This document shows positions 37,706 to 49,712 of a stretch of DNA of 64,000 nt, piece by piece; the first letter of the stretch is position 1, and every line of letters begins with the position of its first letter. Location of the stretch: NCBI RefSeq assembly GCF_018448935.1, contig NZ_RCWC01000002.1:1-64000 (forward strand), written 5' to 3'. The notes under the pieces are model-generated. The model was not told the origin of the DNA. It did no database searches and was given only the letters and a program-made list of their open reading frames with translations. Both the position numbers and the translations under genes were made by a program. Source of the DNA: Photorhabdus noenieputensis. GTDB taxonomy: Bacteria; Pseudomonadota; Gammaproteobacteria; Enterobacterales; Enterobacteriaceae.

Positions 37706-38983
37706 ATGAGCTTTGAAACTGTGAGCTTTGAAACTATTTCTGTTATTGGTCTTGGTTATATTGGTTTGCCAACGGCGGCAGCGTTTGCATCCCGCAATAA
37801 GAAAGTCATTGGTGTGGATGTTAATGAGTATGCAGTAGAAACCATCAACCGTGGGGCAATTCATATTGTAGAACCGGATCTAGACAAAGTGGTGAAAGTT
37901 GCCGTAGAAAGTGGTTACCTGAAAGCCGTGATTGCTCCGTTACCAGCAGATGCTTTTCTGATAGCTGTTCCGACGCCTTTTAAAGGCGATCATGAGCCGG
38001 ATATGACATACGTCCGTTCCGCAGCCGAATCTGTAGCACCGGTGCTAAAAAAAGGTGATTTGGTTATTCTGGAATCTACCTCACCAGTAGGCGCGACGGA
38101 GCAGATGGCGGAATGGCTGGCCGCAGAGCGTCCTGATTTAACTTTCCCACAACAGGTTGGAGAAGAATCCGATATTGATATCGCTTATTGTCCTGAACGT
38201 GTGTTGCCAGGACACGTTATGGTTGAATTAATCAAGAATGACCGTGTTGTTGGCGGTATGACGTCAAAATCTTCGGCCAGAGCCAGCGAGCTGTATAAAA
38301 TTTTTCTTGAAGGTGAATGTGTTGTCACTAATTCAAGAACAGCAGAAATGTGTAAGCTGACAGAAAACAGCTTCCGAGATGTAAACATTGCATTCGCCAA
38401 CGAACTTTCCTTAATTTGTGCTGATCAAGGTATCAACGTGTGGGAACTGATTAGTTTGGCAAATCGTCACCCGCGCGTAAATATTCTCCAACCAGGCCCT
38501 GGCGTGGGTGGTCATTGTATTGCTGTTGATCCGTGGTTCATTGTTTCTCAAAACCCAAAACAATCACGTCTTATTCATACAGCACGTATGGTTAATGATG
38601 ACAAACCATTGTGGGTTGTGAATCAAGTAAAGTCGGCTGTTGCGGATTGTTTGGCTGAAAGTGGAAAACGCGCAAGCGAAGTGAAAATTGCCTGTTTTGG
38701 TTTGGCATTTAAACCAAATATTGACGATTTGCGTGAGAGTCCTGCGGCACATATCACCGGTATGATTGCGCAATGGCATGCAGGTGAAACGCTGGCTGTA
38801 GAACCTCATGTTCATGAATTACCTGCTTCCTTGAAGGAAATAACTCGATTAGTTAATCTGGAAAAGGCGCTGGAAGAAGCAGATATCCTGTTGATGCTGG
38901 TGGATCATAATCAGTTTAAAGCTGTAAACAGTCATGAAATTAAACAGAAGTGGATTGTGGATACAAAAGGAGTCTGGCATTGA
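37706..38983 (+). CDS. wecC: WecC, UDP-ManNAc dehydrogenase
   Basis: A 425-residue NAD-dependent four-electron dehydrogenase that makes UDP-ManNAcA. The Rossmann motif [40 protein letters not shown] and the catalytic Cys in [14 protein letters not shown] near residue 270 are present. The first five codons are duplicated in tandem (see findings), which gives SFETVSFET before the conserved [11 protein letters not shown] 37706 has AGGTGA just upstream. GTG 37721 would start a product that begins exactly like E. coli WecC but has no ribosome site. Confidence 0.95.
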   Translation: MSFETVSFETISVIGLGYIGLPTAAAFASRNKKVIGVDVNEYAVETINRGAIHIVEPDLDKVVKVAVESGYLKAVIAPLPADAFLIAVPTPFKGDHEPDMTYVRSAAESVAPVLKKGDLVILESTSPVGATEQMAEWLAAERPDLTFPQQVGEESDIDIAYCPERVLPGHVMVELIKNDRVVGGMTSKSSARASELYKIFLEGECVVTNSRTAEMCKLTENSFRDVNIAFANELSLICADQGINVWELISLANRHPRVNILQPGPGVGGHCIAVDPWFIVSQNPKQSRLIHTARMVNDDKPLWVVNQVKSAVADCLAESGKRASEVKIACFGLAFKPNIDDLRESPAAHITGMIAQWHAGETLAVEPHVHELPASLKEITRLVNLEKALEEADILLMLVDHNQFKAVNSHEIKQKWIVDTKGVWH

Positions 38984-40050
38984 GACGTATTCTAATCACA
39001 GGTGGTGCAGGTTTTATTGGCTCCGCGGTTGTACGGCATATCATTAATAATACAGAAGACAGCGTGGTTGTGGTTGATAGCCTGACTTATGCCGGTAATC
39101 TGGCATCTCTTGCCCCGGTTGCGGATAGCCCTCGTTATGCGTTTGAACAGGTTGATATCTGTCAACGTGGAGCGCTGGATCGGGTCTTTGAACAATATCA
39201 GCCGGATTGTGTGATGCATTTGGCGGCAGAAAGCCATGTGGATCGCTCTATTGATGGCCCTGCGGCATTTGTCGAAACCAACATTGTGGGTACTTATACT
39301 TTGTTGGAAGCTGCGCGTGCTTTCTGGCAGAAACTCAGTGAAGAGAAACGGGCTGTTTTCCGTTTTCACCACATTTCAACAGATGAAGTGTATGGTGATT
39401 TACATGACGAAAAGGGCTTCTTTACCGAAACAACACCTTATGCGCCAAGTAGCCCATATTCGGCGTCCAAAGCATCCAGCGATCATTTGGTGAGAGCATG
39501 GCACCGGACTTATGGTTTACCGGTTATTATCACCAATTGTTCAAATAACTATGGTCCTTACCATTTCCCGGAAAAACTGATCCCACTGATGATCTTAAAT
39601 GCATTAGCAGGAAAATCTTTACCGGTATATGGTGAAGGGAAACAAATTCGTGATTGGCTGTATGTGGAAGACCATGCCAGAGCACTCTATTTGGTTGTGA
39701 CAAAAGCTGAACCCGGCGAAACCTACAATATTGGTGGTCATAATGAACGCAAAAATATTGATGTGGTTTGTGCGATTTGTGAACTTCTGGAAGAATTTTG
39801 TCCTGAGAAACCTGCGGGCATTGCGTATTATCGAGACTTGATTACTTATGTTGCGGATCGCCCAGGCCATGATATGCGTTATGCCATTGATGCGGCGAAA
39901 GTTGAGCGTGAGCTAGGCTGGAGACCACAAGAGACATTTGAATCAGGTATTCGTAAAACAGTTCAATGGTATTTGGAAAATGAAAACTGGTGGCGTAAAG
40001 TTCAAGACGGCTCTTATGCCGGTGAACGCCTTGGATTAGGTAAAAACTGA
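38980..40050 (+). CDS. rffG: RffG, dTDP-glucose 4,6-dehydratase (ECA)
   Basis: A 356-residue SDR enzyme that makes dTDP-4-keto-6-deoxyglucose for Fuc4NAc synthesis. The motifs [31 protein letters not shown] and [14 protein letters not shown] are typical. The start is TTG 38980, which overlaps the wecC stop as TTGA and has AAGGAG 8 nt upstream. The product then begins (M)[11 protein letters not shown], like E. coli. A longer frame from 38950 would add 10 residues not found in the family. Confidence 0.95.
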   Translation: MRRILITGGAGFIGSAVVRHIINNTEDSVVVVDSLTYAGNLASLAPVADSPRYAFEQVDICQRGALDRVFEQYQPDCVMHLAAESHVDRSIDGPAAFVETNIVGTYTLLEAARAFWQKLSEEKRAVFRFHHISTDEVYGDLHDEKGFFTETTPYAPSSPYSASKASSDHLVRAWHRTYGLPVIITNCSNNYGPYHFPEKLIPLMILNALAGKSLPVYGEGKQIRDWLYVEDHARALYLVVTKAEPGETYNIGGHNERKNIDVVCAICELLEEFCPEKPAGIAYYRDLITYVADRPGHDMRYAIDAAKVERELGWRPQETFESGIRKTVQWYLENENWWRKVQDGSYAGERLGLGKN

Positions 40051-40071
40051 ATGACGATGGGGGCAGTAAAT

Positions 40072-40953
40072 ATGAAAGGGATCATTCTGGCAGGTGGATC
40101 AGGAACCCGGTTGCATCCGATAACACAGGGTGTTTCCAAACAATTACTGCCAATTTATGATAAACCAATGATTTACTATCCTTTGTCAGTACTCATGTTG
40201 GCAGGGATACGTGATATTCTGATTATCTCTACACCAGAAGATTTACCTTCTTTCCGTCGGCTGTTAGGTGATGGCGACAGATTTGGTATTCACTTAAGCT
40301 ATAAAGAACAGCCATCACCGGATGGTTTAGCTCAGGCATTTTTAATTGGTGAGGAGTTCATCAACGGCGGGCCTTGCTGTTTGGTATTGGGGGACAATAT
40401 TTACTTTGGGCAAGGGTTCAGTCCAAAACTGAGAAATGTTGTTTCCCGTGGCAAAGGGGCGACTGTTTTTGGTTATCAAGTGATGGACCCTGAGCGATTT
40501 GGGGTGGTGGAATTTGATGACGCATTCCGTGTTCTTTCTATTGAAGAAAAACCAGAAAAGCCAAAATCCAACTGGGCGGTAACAGGTCTCTATTTCTACG
40601 ACAATCAAGTAGTAGATTTTGCTAAGCAGGTCAAGCCTTCTGCCAGAGGTGAACTAGAGATTACCAGTATTAACCAGATGTATTTGGAACATGGCGAACT
40701 AAATATTGAGTTGTTAGGGCGTGGTTTTGCCTGGTTGGATACTGGCACTCATGACAGCTTGATTGAGGCCAGTACTTTTGTGCAGACCGTTGAGAAGCGT
40801 CAAGGTTTTAAAATCGCCTGTCTTGAAGAGATCGCTTGGCGTAATGGTTGGCTGGATGATGCACAGCTAAGAGAAACAGTAAAATCCTTGTCAAAAACTG
40901 GCTATGGCCAATATCTGCTGGATCTGCTCCATGTCCGTGCGCGCCAGTATTGA
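40072..40953 (+). CDS. rffH: RffH, glucose-1-phosphate thymidylyltransferase
   Basis: A 293-residue nucleotidyltransferase that makes dTDP-glucose. [16 protein letters not shown] is the nucleotide-binding signature, and [30 protein letters not shown] and [13 protein letters not shown] are family hallmarks. Start at ATG 40072, with a GGGGG tract 9 nt upstream, matches E. coli. ATG 40051 next to the rffG stop would add seven residues. Confidence 0.95.
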   Translation: MKGIILAGGSGTRLHPITQGVSKQLLPIYDKPMIYYPLSVLMLAGIRDILIISTPEDLPSFRRLLGDGDRFGIHLSYKEQPSPDGLAQAFLIGEEFINGGPCCLVLGDNIYFGQGFSPKLRNVVSRGKGATVFGYQVMDPERFGVVEFDDAFRVLSIEEKPEKPKSNWAVTGLYFYDNQVVDFAKQVKPSARGELEITSINQMYLEHGELNIELLGRGFAWLDTGTHDSLIEASTFVQTVEKRQGFKIACLEEIAWRNGWLDDAQLRETVKSLSKTGYGQYLLDLLHVRARQY

Positions 40954-41644
40954 GCCACTAGAGTGGGATAGCCACTATTTTGGGTTGTCCACCGCTCGCC
41001 TTGATTTCACGCCTGATGCCGGTCTGCTAACCTCATCTCAGTTAGAGCAGTATGCTTTAGTGCAAGCTAAAGTACCTGCGCAGCGATTGGATCTTATTGA
41101 TGGATTATTCGCGTTGGGCTTTTCGTTAGTGGAAGGAGAAGTAGACCTTTCCTTAATAATTGGCATAGAAAGTGCTAATAACGACAACTCTGAGAGTAAG
41201 TTGCTTTCGGCTGAGCGGCGAGATATCCCGATGTTGAAGGAGGTAGCTTCCAACGTATTTCCTTTGAGTCGTTTCCGAACCCCGTGGTATCAACCGCAAG
41301 ATAGTGGTCGTTTTTACGCGACTTGGGTTGAAAAAGCGGTATTGGGGACATTTGATCATCAATGTTTGCTGGTAAATGGAGATAATGGACAACCCGCAGG
41401 GTTTGTTACCTTACGAGATATAGGAGCAGGAGAAGCTCGTATAGGTTTGCTGGCGGTATTCCCAGGAAATATTGGCCGTGGGATTGGCTCAAAATTGATG
41501 TTGGCGGCGCAGCAGTGGTGTCAACGCCACAAAATACGGCAGTTAAGGATTGCGACACAAACCAGCAACATTGCTGCTTTGCGCCTTTATACACGCAGTG
41601 GTGCGTTTGTTGAAAGCACCGCGTATTGGTTATATAGGGGATGA
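40931..41644 (+). CDS. wecD: WecD, dTDP-fucosamine acetyltransferase (RffC)
   Basis: A 237-residue GNAT-family enzyme that N-acetylates dTDP-4-amino-4,6-dideoxygalactose to dTDP-Fuc4NAc. The C-terminal half has the acetyl-CoA-binding pattern [18 protein letters not shown] and ends in [12 protein letters not shown]-type sequence typical of GNAT folds, finishing [10 protein letters not shown]. Start at ATG 40931 ([12 protein letters not shown]) overlaps the rffH 3' end by 23 nt, as in E. coli. The central part is the least conserved of the operon. Confidence 0.93.
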   Translation: MSVRASIEPLEWDSHYFGLSTARLDFTPDAGLLTSSQLEQYALVQAKVPAQRLDLIDGLFALGFSLVEGEVDLSLIIGIESANNDNSESKLLSAERRDIPMLKEVASNVFPLSRFRTPWYQPQDSGRFYATWVEKAVLGTFDHQCLLVNGDNGQPAGFVTLRDIGAGEARIGLLAVFPGNIGRGIGSKLMLAAQQWCQRHKIRQLRIATQTSNIAALRLYTRSGAFVESTAYWLYRG

Positions 41645-41645
41645 A

Positions 41646-42776
41646 ATGATTCCATTTAACAAACCACCAGTAGTTGGCACTGAATTAGATTACATGAAGC
41701 AGGCGATGGAGAGCGGTAAGCTTTGCGGGGATGGTGGTTTCACCAAACGTTGTGAAGAGTGGATGGAACAGCATTTCAATTGCCCGAAAGTGCTATTGAC
41801 ACCATCCTGTACCGCGGCACTGGAAATGGCGGCTATTTTGCTGAATATTCAACCCGGTGATGAAGTTATTATGCCGAGTTTCACTTTCGTTTCCAGTTCT
41901 AACGCGTTTGTGCTGCGTGGAGCAACCATTGTATTCGTGGATATTCGCCCGGATACCATGAATATTGATGAGACCAAAATCGAAGCAGCAATTACAGCTA
42001 AAACACGCGTGATTGTTCCGGTGCATTACGCTGGCGTGGCCTGTGAAATGGATACCATTATGGCTCTGGCCGAGAAATATAACCTGTTTGTTGTGGAAGA
42101 TGCTGCACAGGGAGTAATGTCTACTTATAAAGGGCGTGCACTGGGAACTATCGGGCATGTTGGTTGCTACAGTTTCCACGAAACCAAAAACTACTCTTCT
42201 GGTGGTGAAGGTGGGGCAGCGCTTATCAATGATCAATCGCTGATTTCCCGTGCGGAAATTGTTCGCGAAAAAGGGACTAATCGTAGCCAGTTTTTCCGTG
42301 GTCAAGTTGATAAATATACTTGGCGCGATATTGGTTCGAGTTATCTGATGTCGGAGCTTCAGGCTGCTTATTTGTGGGCGCAATTGGAAGAAGCTGAAAA
42401 AATCAATGAGCGTCGCCTTGCCTTGTGGAATACCTATTATCAAGCATTAAAACCGCTGGCTGATGCTGGTCTCCTGACATTGCCTGTCATACCGGAAGGG
42501 TTGGAGCATAATGCTCATATGTTCTATATCAAGCTGAAAGATGTTGAAGAACGTTCGGCATTCAATAGCTATATGAAGGACGCGGGTGTACTAACGGTAT
42601 TCCATTATGTTTCTCTGCACACCAGCCCCGGTGGTGAAAAATTTGGCCGCTTTCACGGGGAAGACCGTTTTACTACTTGTGAAAGTGATCGTCTAGTGCG
42701 TTTGCCGATGTTTTACAACATAACAGACGCTGAACAGCAGATGGTCATCAAACATATTCGGGAATACTTCGCCTGA
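41646..42776 (+). CDS. wecE: WecE, dTDP-4-amino-4,6-dideoxygalactose transaminase
   Basis: A 376-residue DegT/AHBA-family PLP aminotransferase. The internal aldimine Lys181 lies in HETKNYSSGGEGG, with VVEDAAQGVMSTYKG carrying the PLP aspartate. It transfers an amino group from glutamate to dTDP-4-keto-6-deoxyglucose. Start at ATG 41646 (MIPFNKPPVVGTELDYM), one base after the wecD stop. Confidence 0.96.
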   Translation: MIPFNKPPVVGTELDYMKQAMESGKLCGDGGFTKRCEEWMEQHFNCPKVLLTPSCTAALEMAAILLNIQPGDEVIMPSFTFVSSSNAFVLRGATIVFVDIRPDTMNIDETKIEAAITAKTRVIVPVHYAGVACEMDTIMALAEKYNLFVVEDAAQGVMSTYKGRALGTIGHVGCYSFHETKNYSSGGEGGAALINDQSLISRAEIVREKGTNRSQFFRGQVDKYTWRDIGSSYLMSELQAAYLWAQLEEAEKINERRLALWNTYYQALKPLADAGLLTLPVIPEGLEHNAHMFYIKLKDVEERSAFNSYMKDAGVLTVFHYVSLHTSPGGEKFGRFHGEDRFTTCESDRLVRLPMFYNITDAEQQMVIKHIREYFA

Positions 42777-42777
42777 T

Positions 42778-44028
42778 ATGTCGTTAGCTAAAGCATCAAT
42801 ATGGACTGCGGGCTCCACACTGATAAAAATCGGTGTGGGGCTTTTAATCGTTAAATTACTGGCGGTTGCTTTTGGCCCCAGTGGAGTTGGGCAGGCGGGT
42901 AATTTTCGCCAGCTTATCACTGTGCTTGGAGTGTTGGCTGGTGCCGGTATTTTTAATGGTGTGACTAAATATGTTGCTGAGTATCATCAGCAGCCAGAAA
43001 GATTGCGTGCGGTACTGGGAACATCTTCTGCCATTATTCTTGGGTTTTCCACGCTGTTGGCAGTGATTTTTTTGCTGTTTAGCGGATCTATCAGTATTGG
43101 ATTATTTGGTCATCAAGATTATGAGCCAGTTGTGCAGGCACTCGCCTTTATTCAAATGGGGATTGTTTTTGCCAACTATTTTTTGGCTATTTTGAAAGGG
43201 TACCGGGATGCACAGAGAAATGCGCTGGCGATTATTGTTGGTAGCGTGATTGGCGTGATGGCCTATTATCTCTGTTTTGTCCTTGGTGGGTATGAAGGCG
43301 CTTTGGCGGGTTTGGCTTTAGTGCCAGCATTAATCATATTTCCTGCGGGATTGATGGTTTGGCGTCTCAAAGCGGTATCGATTTCAAGTTTTAAGCCTAT
43401 GTGGGATAAAGTACTGGCTGGTCAGCTTGGCAAGTTTACCCTTATGGCCCTGTTGACTTCTATTACTTTACCCGTTGCTTACATTATGATGCGAAATCTG
43501 TTAGCAGAGCATTATAGTTGGCACGATGTGGGGATTTGGCAAGGTGTAAGCAGTATTTCCGATGCTTACCTGCAATTTATCACAGCATCTTTTACTGTTT
43601 ATCTGTTGCCAACGCTTTCACGATTGCAGGGTAAGAACGAAATATCAAATGAGATAATTAAGGCGCTGAAATTTGTTTTGCCTACGGTGGCTGTTGCAAG
43701 TTTTACTGTATGGTTGCTACGTGATTTTGCTATTTGGTTACTTTTTTCTGACAAATTTACTGCTATGCGTGATCTATTTGCCTGGCAGTTGGTGGGTGAT
43801 GTTCTGAAAGTGGGTGCTTATGTTTTTGGCTATCTGGTGATTGCCAAGGCTGCGTTGCGTTTTTATGTGTTGACAGAAGTTAGTCAGTTTTTATTGCTTA
43901 CTGGTTTTGCCCACTGGCTGATTCCTGTAAACGGAGCGTTAGGTGCAGCACAAGCCTATATGGCAACTTACATTATTTATTTCACCCTTTGTTGTGGTGC
44001 ATTTCTTATTTATCGTAGGCGAGCATGA
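42778..44028 (+). CDS. wzxE: WzxE, ECA lipid III flippase
   Basis: A 416-residue polytopic membrane protein of the MOP/PST flippase family with about 12 predicted segments. [19 protein letters not shown] and [14 protein letters not shown] match E. coli WzxE. It moves undecaprenyl-PP-linked trisaccharide across the inner membrane. It starts 1 nt after wecE and overlaps wecF by 4 nt. Confidence 0.95.
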   Translation: MSLAKASIWTAGSTLIKIGVGLLIVKLLAVAFGPSGVGQAGNFRQLITVLGVLAGAGIFNGVTKYVAEYHQQPERLRAVLGTSSAIILGFSTLLAVIFLLFSGSISIGLFGHQDYEPVVQALAFIQMGIVFANYFLAILKGYRDAQRNALAIIVGSVIGVMAYYLCFVLGGYEGALAGLALVPALIIFPAGLMVWRLKAVSISSFKPMWDKVLAGQLGKFTLMALLTSITLPVAYIMMRNLLAEHYSWHDVGIWQGVSSISDAYLQFITASFTVYLLPTLSRLQGKNEISNEIIKALKFVLPTVAVASFTVWLLRDFAIWLLFSDKFTAMRDLFAWQLVGDVLKVGAYVFGYLVIAKAALRFYVLTEVSQFLLLTGFAHWLIPVNGALGAAQAYMATYIIYFTLCCGAFLIYRRRA

Positions 44029-45110
44029 CAACCCTAATTCACGTTTTGGGATCTGATATCCCACATCACAATCGAACAATATTGCGCTTTTTTAATGACG
44101 TCTTAGTACAAGAAATTGGTTTTTTAGCCAAACCGAAGTTTATGGTAGTGACCGGGAATCGCGCTTTATTAGATGATTGTCCGGCATTGGATATGGCATT
44201 CTTCGACAGTAAAAAATCTTTGGCGCAAGCTGTTATTGCTCAAGCGCGTTCAGATAGAGATTGTCGGTTTTTTTTTCATGGCCAATTTAATGTGAGTTTG
44301 TGGTTGGCGCTGTTGTCAGGAAAAATCAAACGTCATCAGTTTTGGTGGCATGCCTGGGGAGCTGATCTGTATGAGGACTCCAGTCAGTTAAAATTCCGTC
44401 TATTCTATTTCTTGCGTCGCCTGGCACAGCGCCGGGTAGGGCATGTGTTTGCGGTTCGTGGAGATCTCTATTTTTATTCTCAACATCATCCAGACGTACC
44501 AACATCATTGCTCTATTTTCCAACCAGAATGGAACCTGCTTTGACAATTGCAGAAAGAATACCTGTTGAAGATGGCAAGATGACAATTTTGTTGGGGAAT
44601 TCCGGTGATCGATCGAACCGCCATATTACGACCTTGAAAACTATTCATCAGCAGTTTGGCGATAAGGTGCGAATCATTATCCCAATGGGTTATCCTGAAA
44701 ACAATCAGGTTTATATTAATCAGGTTGAACAGGCTGCTTTATCGCTGTTCCGGCCAGAAAATTTGAACATTATTAAGCAAAATATGGCGTTTGATGATTA
44801 TCTGGCATTACTGCGCTGTTGTGATTTAGGGTATTTCATGTTTAATCGCCAGCAGGGGATTGGAACGATTTGTCTGTTGATACAATTTGGCGTGCCATTT
44901 GTACTCAGTCGTCAGAATCTTTTTTGGCTAGATTTGACAGAACAGCAAGTGCCGGTATTTTTCTCTGGAGATCCTTTAGATAGTCAACTGATTGCGGAAG
45001 CACAACGGCAGATGTTCTCTTTGGACAGGAATGCGATAGCTTTCTTTAGCCCGAACTTTATTGATGGTTGGCGGCAGGCGCTGGCGAAAGCGGCGGGAGA
45101 GCAGCAATGA
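44025..45110 (+). CDS. wecF: WecF, TDP-Fuc4NAc:lipid II Fuc4NAc transferase
   Basis: A 361-residue GT56-family glycosyltransferase (RffT) that adds Fuc4NAc to lipid II to finish the ECA trisaccharide. The [13 protein letters not shown] and [22 protein letters not shown] segments are family features. It lacks membrane segments and should be peripheral. ATGA overlaps link it to wzxE and wzyE. Confidence 0.94.
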   Translation: MTTLIHVLGSDIPHHNRTILRFFNDVLVQEIGFLAKPKFMVVTGNRALLDDCPALDMAFFDSKKSLAQAVIAQARSDRDCRFFFHGQFNVSLWLALLSGKIKRHQFWWHAWGADLYEDSSQLKFRLFYFLRRLAQRRVGHVFAVRGDLYFYSQHHPDVPTSLLYFPTRMEPALTIAERIPVEDGKMTILLGNSGDRSNRHITTLKTIHQQFGDKVRIIIPMGYPENNQVYINQVEQAALSLFRPENLNIIKQNMAFDDYLALLRCCDLGYFMFNRQQGIGTICLLIQFGVPFVLSRQNLFWLDLTEQQVPVFFSGDPLDSQLIAEAQRQMFSLDRNAIAFFSPNFIDGWRQALAKAAGEQQ

Positions 45111-46486
45111 CTTTAACGCAGTTTGGCGGATTATTTGCTGTTTACCTCATATCGCTGGTTTTCATCCTGACGTTGACCTATCAGGAATTCCGGCGTGTAC
45201 GTTTTAATTTTAATATATTCTTCTCATTGCTTTATTTGCTGACGTTCTATTTTGGCTTTCCACTGACGTGTTTGTTGGTTTTCCAATTTGATGTTGAAGT
45301 AGTGCCTGTAGACGCCTTACTACACGCTTTACTGGCTTCGACCTGCTTTTATGGTATTTATTACGTCAGTTATAAAACCCGGCTAAGAAAGTCGTCTATG
45401 CAGCCTAAAGCACCGGTATTTACCATGAACCGGGTAGAAACCAACTTTACATGGTTATTACTGGCATCAGTTGCGGTGGTGACAGTGGGGCTGTTCTTTA
45501 TGCAAAACGGTTTTCTATTGTTTAAATTACAGTCGTACAGTCAAATTTTTTCCAGTCAGGTTTCCGGCGTTGCTCTAAAGCGATTCTTTTACTTCTTTAT
45601 TCCTGCCATGTTGGTGGTTTATTTCTTGAAGCCGACACAGTTACGCTGGCTGTTTTTTCTGATAAGCACAGTGGCTTTTGGGATACTGACTTATGTCATT
45701 GTTGGCGGAACACGGGCTAATATTATCATTGCGTTCGCGTTGTTTCTGTTTATTGGCATTGTGCGTGGCTGGATAACCTTGTGGATGTTGGTAACGGCGG
45801 GAGCAATAGGGATTGTTGGCATGTTTTGGTTGGCACTCAAACGTTATAGTTTGGATGTCAGTGGTGCAGAAGCGTTTTATACTTTTCTCTATCTTACAAG
45901 GGATACTTTCTCTCCGTGGGAAAATCTTGCGTTACTGCTGAATAACTACGACAAAATTGATTTTCAGGGATTAGCGCCGATTATCCGTGATTTCTATGTC
46001 TTTATTCCAAGCTGGCTTTGGCCTGGACGTCCTGATGCTGTGTTGAATTCTGCGAATTATTTTACCTGGGAAGTACTGGATAACCACTCTGGTCTGGCAA
46101 TTTCTCCAACTCTGATAGGCTCTCTGGTTGTAATGGGGGGCGTGTTATTTATTCCGGTTGGTGCGATTGTTGTTGGATTGATAATTAAGTGGTTTGACTG
46201 GATTTATGAATTAGGGAAACAAGAGACTAATCGTTATAAGGCCGCCATCTTGCAGGCATTTTGCTTTGGTGCGATCTTCAACATGATTGTGTTAGCTCGC
46301 GAAGGAGTGGATTCATTTGTTTCCCGTGTGGTGTTTTTCTGTATTATTTTTGGCTTATGTCTGGTCATTGCTAAGTTATTGTACTGGTTATTTGAGAGTG
46401 CGGGGCTGATTAAAAAGTATCTGACTAGCAACCGAGTAGTATCACAAAAACGTCCGCTGCAATGTGAGGAAAGAAAATGGAGCTAA
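45107..46486 (+). CDS. wzyE: WzyE, ECA polymerase
   Basis: A 459-residue integral membrane polymerase with about 11 predicted segments. The conserved stretches [37 protein letters not shown] and [16 protein letters not shown] match E. coli WzyE almost residue for residue. It joins ECA repeat units in the periplasm. Start at ATG 45107 ([10 protein letters not shown]) overlaps the wecF stop; the 13 in-frame codons upstream belong to the wecF overlap. The C-terminus is slightly longer than in E. coli. Confidence 0.94.
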   Translation: MTLTQFGGLFAVYLISLVFILTLTYQEFRRVRFNFNIFFSLLYLLTFYFGFPLTCLLVFQFDVEVVPVDALLHALLASTCFYGIYYVSYKTRLRKSSMQPKAPVFTMNRVETNFTWLLLASVAVVTVGLFFMQNGFLLFKLQSYSQIFSSQVSGVALKRFFYFFIPAMLVVYFLKPTQLRWLFFLISTVAFGILTYVIVGGTRANIIIAFALFLFIGIVRGWITLWMLVTAGAIGIVGMFWLALKRYSLDVSGAEAFYTFLYLTRDTFSPWENLALLLNNYDKIDFQGLAPIIRDFYVFIPSWLWPGRPDAVLNSANYFTWEVLDNHSGLAISPTLIGSLVVMGGVLFIPVGAIVVGLIIKWFDWIYELGKQETNRYKAAILQAFCFGAIFNMIVLAREGVDSFVSRVVFFCIIFGLCLVIAKLLYWLFESAGLIKKYLTSNRVVSQKRPLQCEERKWS

Positions 46487-47214
46487 ACAATATTCCTAAA
46501 TACAGTATTCGTGGTTTGAATATTTGGGGCTTCCGCGATATGGCGCACTTTCTTGACCATATTTTTCAACGCGGGCAAGTAAAGAGGGGTACTCTGGTTG
46601 CGATTAATGCGGAAAAAGTGCTGACGGCAGAGGAAGACCGCGCTTTAAGTACACTGCTGAGTGACGCAGAATATCTGTATGCTGATGGTATCAGCATTGT
46701 ACGTGCGATTCGCCGTAAATATCCTGATGCTAAAGTTTCTCGTGTAGCGGGCGCTGATTTATGGGAAGCCATCATGGAGCGTGCCGGTAAAGAAGGCACG
46801 CCTATTTTTCTGGTTGGAGGTAAACCAGAGATATTGGAACAGACGGAAAGTAAACTGCGAGCTCAGTGGAACGTCAATATTGTTGGCAGTCAGAACGGTT
46901 ATTTCACACCAGAAGAACATCATGCTGTTTTTGAACGGATTCATGCCAGCGGTGCGGCGATTGTGACAGTTGCAATGGGATCGCCTAAACAAGAAATTTT
47001 TATGCGTGACTGTCGGAAAATTCATTCGGATGCGTTGTATATGGGGGTTGGCGGTACTTATGACGTATTTACCGGCCATGTAAAACGTGCGCCAAAAGCA
47101 TGGCAGAATTTGGGGCTTGAATGGCTTTATCGCCTATTATCACAACCAAGTCGTATTCGTCGGCAGTTTAAGTTATTGAGATTTCTTGGATATTATTACA
47201 GTGGTCGTTTGTAA
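46477..47214 (+). CDS. wecG: WecG, UDP-ManNAcA transferase (RffM)
   Basis: A 245-residue WecG/TagA-family (GT26) enzyme that adds ManNAcA to lipid I. The blocks [44 protein letters not shown] and [15 protein letters not shown] are diagnostic. It overlaps wzyE by 10 nt, has an AGGAAAG ribosome site, and is the last gene of the ECA operon. Confidence 0.95.
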   Translation: MELNNIPKYSIRGLNIWGFRDMAHFLDHIFQRGQVKRGTLVAINAEKVLTAEEDRALSTLLSDAEYLYADGISIVRAIRRKYPDAKVSRVAGADLWEAIMERAGKEGTPIFLVGGKPEILEQTESKLRAQWNVNIVGSQNGYFTPEEHHAVFERIHASGAAIVTVAMGSPKQEIFMRDCRKIHSDALYMGVGGTYDVFTGHVKRAPKAWQNLGLEWLYRLLSQPSRIRRQFKLLRFLGYYYSGRL

Positions 47215-47473
47215 ATCTACGTTTTGCCTGTCGTGTGAATTTTCGTCAGGCGATACTTTCGTCAGTCGATATAATGAATTTATTCCACAATATTTATCTA
47301 ACAGTTTGATCCGGCCGGATTTTCACTATTTGTAGTTAATTATTGGATAATTTTTTATTCCACTCAATGGAAAAACATGTTTTGATCCCTGACCTTTTTA
47401 TGGCTGATTAACATCAGTCTTGTATGTTTTTGTTACTACACATTACAACAATATAACAATGGACAGGGAATTT

Positions 47474-48850
47474 ATGGCAGATCAACAACATAGCTTGCAA
47501 CGGGGTTTAGAAGCCCGTCATATAGAGCTGATAGCATTAGGCGGCACAATTGGTGTCGGTCTGTTTATGGGCTCGGCCAGTACATTGAAATGGGCTGGTC
47601 CTTCCGTTTTGCTGGCTTATATTATTGCCGGAATTTTTGTTTTTTTCATTATGCGATCGATGGGAGAAATGCTGTTTCTTGAACCTGTCACAGGTTCTTT
47701 CGCCTCTTTTGGACATAAATATCTCAGCCCATACTGGGGATGCCTCACTGCTTGGGGCTATTGGTTTATGTGGGTGGCGGTAGGAATATCAGAAATAACG
47801 GCTATCGGGGTTTATGCTGAGTTTTGGTTCCCTGAACTTCCTCAGTGGGTATCAGCATTGATTGCGGTGGCACTGGTCGCTTTGGCTAACCTCGCGGCGG
47901 TACGTCTTTATGGTGAGCTGGAATTTTGGTTTGCGATGATTAAGGTGACCACAATTATCGTCATGATTCTGATTGGCTTGGGATTGATATTTTTCGGTAT
48001 TGGTAATCAATGGCAGCCTATTGGGTTGGATAATCTGACTGCGCATGGCGGTTTCTTTGTGGGTAATTGGCAAGGATTCTTGTTTGCGCTCTGTATTGTG
48101 GTTGCATCTTATCAGGGTGTGGAGTTGGTTGGTATCACTGCGGGGGAAGCGAAGAACCCTCAGGTGACATTGAAAAAAGCGATTAACAATATTCTCTGGC
48201 GTATCCTGATTTTCTACGTGGGCGCGATCTTTATTGTAGTGACATTATTTCCGTGGACAGAAGTGGGTTCACAGGGCAGCCCGTTTGTCATGACATTTAC
48301 CAAAGTTGGGATCACCTCAGCGGCAGCCGTGATTAACTTTGTTGTATTGACGGCCGCGCTTTCCGGTTGTAACAGTGGTATGTACAGTGGTGGGCGGATG
48401 CTTTATGCGTTGGCGCAAAACCGTCAGCTACCTTCATCATTGACTAAATTGTCAAAGAATGGGGTACCGGTAATTGGTATTGCTATCACTATTTTGTGTT
48501 TGATTGTGGGCTCTAGTTTGAATTACTTGATCCCGAATCCGCAGGCGGTTTTTGTTTATGTGTATAGTGCCAGTGTGTTGCCAGGAATGGTACCGTGGTT
48601 TGTTATTCTGATGAGCCAATTGCGTTTTCGTCAGTATCATCAACAATCACTGAAACAACATGGTTTTAAATCTATCCTGTTCCCCTATGTAAATTACCTG
48701 ACATTGGCATTTTTATGTTGTGTGTTGATAGGTATGGCCATTAACCCGGATACCCGTTTTTCATTGCTGGTAGGTGGGGGATTTTTGTTGATAGTGTCGC
48801 TGATTTATTGGTTGGTGAAGCTTTTTAACGGTAAAAAACTCAAAGCCTGA
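47474..48850 (+). CDS. yifK: YifK (ThrP), amino-acid permease of the APC family
   Basis: A 458-residue permease with 12 predicted membrane segments. [25 protein letters not shown] is the amino-acid transporter signature (helix 1), and [16 protein letters not shown] follows in the middle. In E. coli YifK transports threonine and serine. I chose ATG 47474 ([12 protein letters not shown]), with AGGGA just upstream; an in-frame ATG at 47420 adds 18 non-conserved residues. The 259-nt spacer after wecG should hold its promoter. Confidence 0.9.
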   Translation: MADQQHSLQRGLEARHIELIALGGTIGVGLFMGSASTLKWAGPSVLLAYIIAGIFVFFIMRSMGEMLFLEPVTGSFASFGHKYLSPYWGCLTAWGYWFMWVAVGISEITAIGVYAEFWFPELPQWVSALIAVALVALANLAAVRLYGELEFWFAMIKVTTIIVMILIGLGLIFFGIGNQWQPIGLDNLTAHGGFFVGNWQGFLFALCIVVASYQGVELVGITAGEAKNPQVTLKKAINNILWRILIFYVGAIFIVVTLFPWTEVGSQGSPFVMTFTKVGITSAAAVINFVVLTAALSGCNSGMYSGGRMLYALAQNRQLPSSLTKLSKNGVPVIGIAITILCLIVGSSLNYLIPNPQAVFVYVYSASVLPGMVPWFVILMSQLRFRQYHQQSLKQHGFKSILFPYVNYLTLAFLCCVLIGMAINPDTRFSLLVGGGFLLIVSLIYWLVKLFNGKKLKA

Positions 48851-49007
48851 TCGATTGATTTACTGTCACGGTGGTAGTGAATAGGGAAGTTAAGGGCTGG
48901 CTTTATCTACGAAATGAACAAGGTGTAATCAAACGCATCATTTCTTTAAAAAAGCACTGGACAGTAGATCATTAAATCCGTACTATCCCCATCCGCAACG
49001 GCGTTAA

Positions 49008-49084
<77 letters not shown>

Positions 49085-49158
49085 TTATTTGCGTGCAAGA
49101 GCTGCGGTGATGTATTACGCTGTTGGTAGTTAAGTATTTAGCAGTAAATAGCTGTTAT

Positions 49159-49235
49159 GGTGGCTATAGCTCAGTTGGTAGAGCCCTGGATTGTGATTCC
49201 AGTTGTCGTGGGTTCGAGTCCCATTAGCCACCCCA
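49159..49235 (+). tRNA. hisR: tRNA-His (GTG)
   Basis: A 77-nt tRNA that includes the extra G-1 residue typical of tRNA-His, acceptor GTGGCTA/TAGCCAC, anticodon GTG at 49193-49195 and encoded CCA. Confidence 0.97.
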
Positions 49236-49250
49236 TCTTTTTTATGACAC

Positions 49251-49337
49251 GCGAGGGTGGCGGAATTGGTAGACGCGCTAGCTTCAGGTGTTAGTGTCCT
49301 TACGGACGTGGGGGTTCAAGTCCCCCCTTTCGCACCA
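49251..49337 (+). tRNA. leuT: tRNA-Leu (CAG)
   Basis: An 87-nt class II tRNA with a long variable arm (TGTCCTTACGGACG), anticodon CAG at 49285-49287 and CCA end. The acceptor stem holds two G-U pairs. Confidence 0.96.
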
Positions 49338-49366
49338 TAAAAAAGAGAATAAAGAATAAAAAATTT

Positions 49367-49443
49367 CGGCGAGTAGCGCAGCTTGGTAGCGCAACTGGTT
49401 TGGGACCAGTGGGTCGGAGGTTCGAATCCTCTCTCGCCGACCA
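49367..49443 (+). tRNA. proM: tRNA-Pro (TGG)
   Basis: A 77-nt cloverleaf with acceptor CGGCGAG/CTCGCCG, anticodon TGG at 49401-49403 and encoded CCA. It is last of the four-tRNA operon. Confidence 0.97.
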
Positions 49444-49454
49444 AATTCTAAAAG

Positions 49455-49479
49455 AACCCTGCACAACGCAGGGTTTTTT
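49455..49479 (+). terminator. Terminator of the argX-hisR-leuT-proM operon
   Basis: The stem AACCCTGC/GCAGGGTT with a 5-nt loop is followed by six T residues, 11 nt after tRNA-Pro. Confidence 0.93.
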
Positions 49480-49649
49480 GCGTTTTATCCCTTTTTGTTC
49501 CCCTAACTTTTTGTTTCCTTTCCTGTCCATGTACCTTCAAGTTGTTCTCTGCTGATGCAAATTTAGTGGATTGTTTTTTTGAAAATAACTATTTGTTTTA
49601 TATGTAAATTTCTCATTTTTTGTATTTTGACGACAATTGATATATTAGC

Positions 49650-49667
49650 TGTCTCAAATAAGAGACT
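49650..49667. promoter_or_regulatory. GlrR-type activator site 1 upstream of glmZ
   Basis: TGTC-N10-GACT, whose core GTCTCAAATAAGAGAC is a palindrome, fits the TGTC-N10-GACA consensus of the response regulator GlrR (QseF) with one mismatch. It lies 202 nt before the predicted glmZ start. Confidence 0.75.
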
Positions 49668-49712
49668 TATAACAAATTGAATTATAATGAAAATAATAAA
49701 TACCTTATGTTT

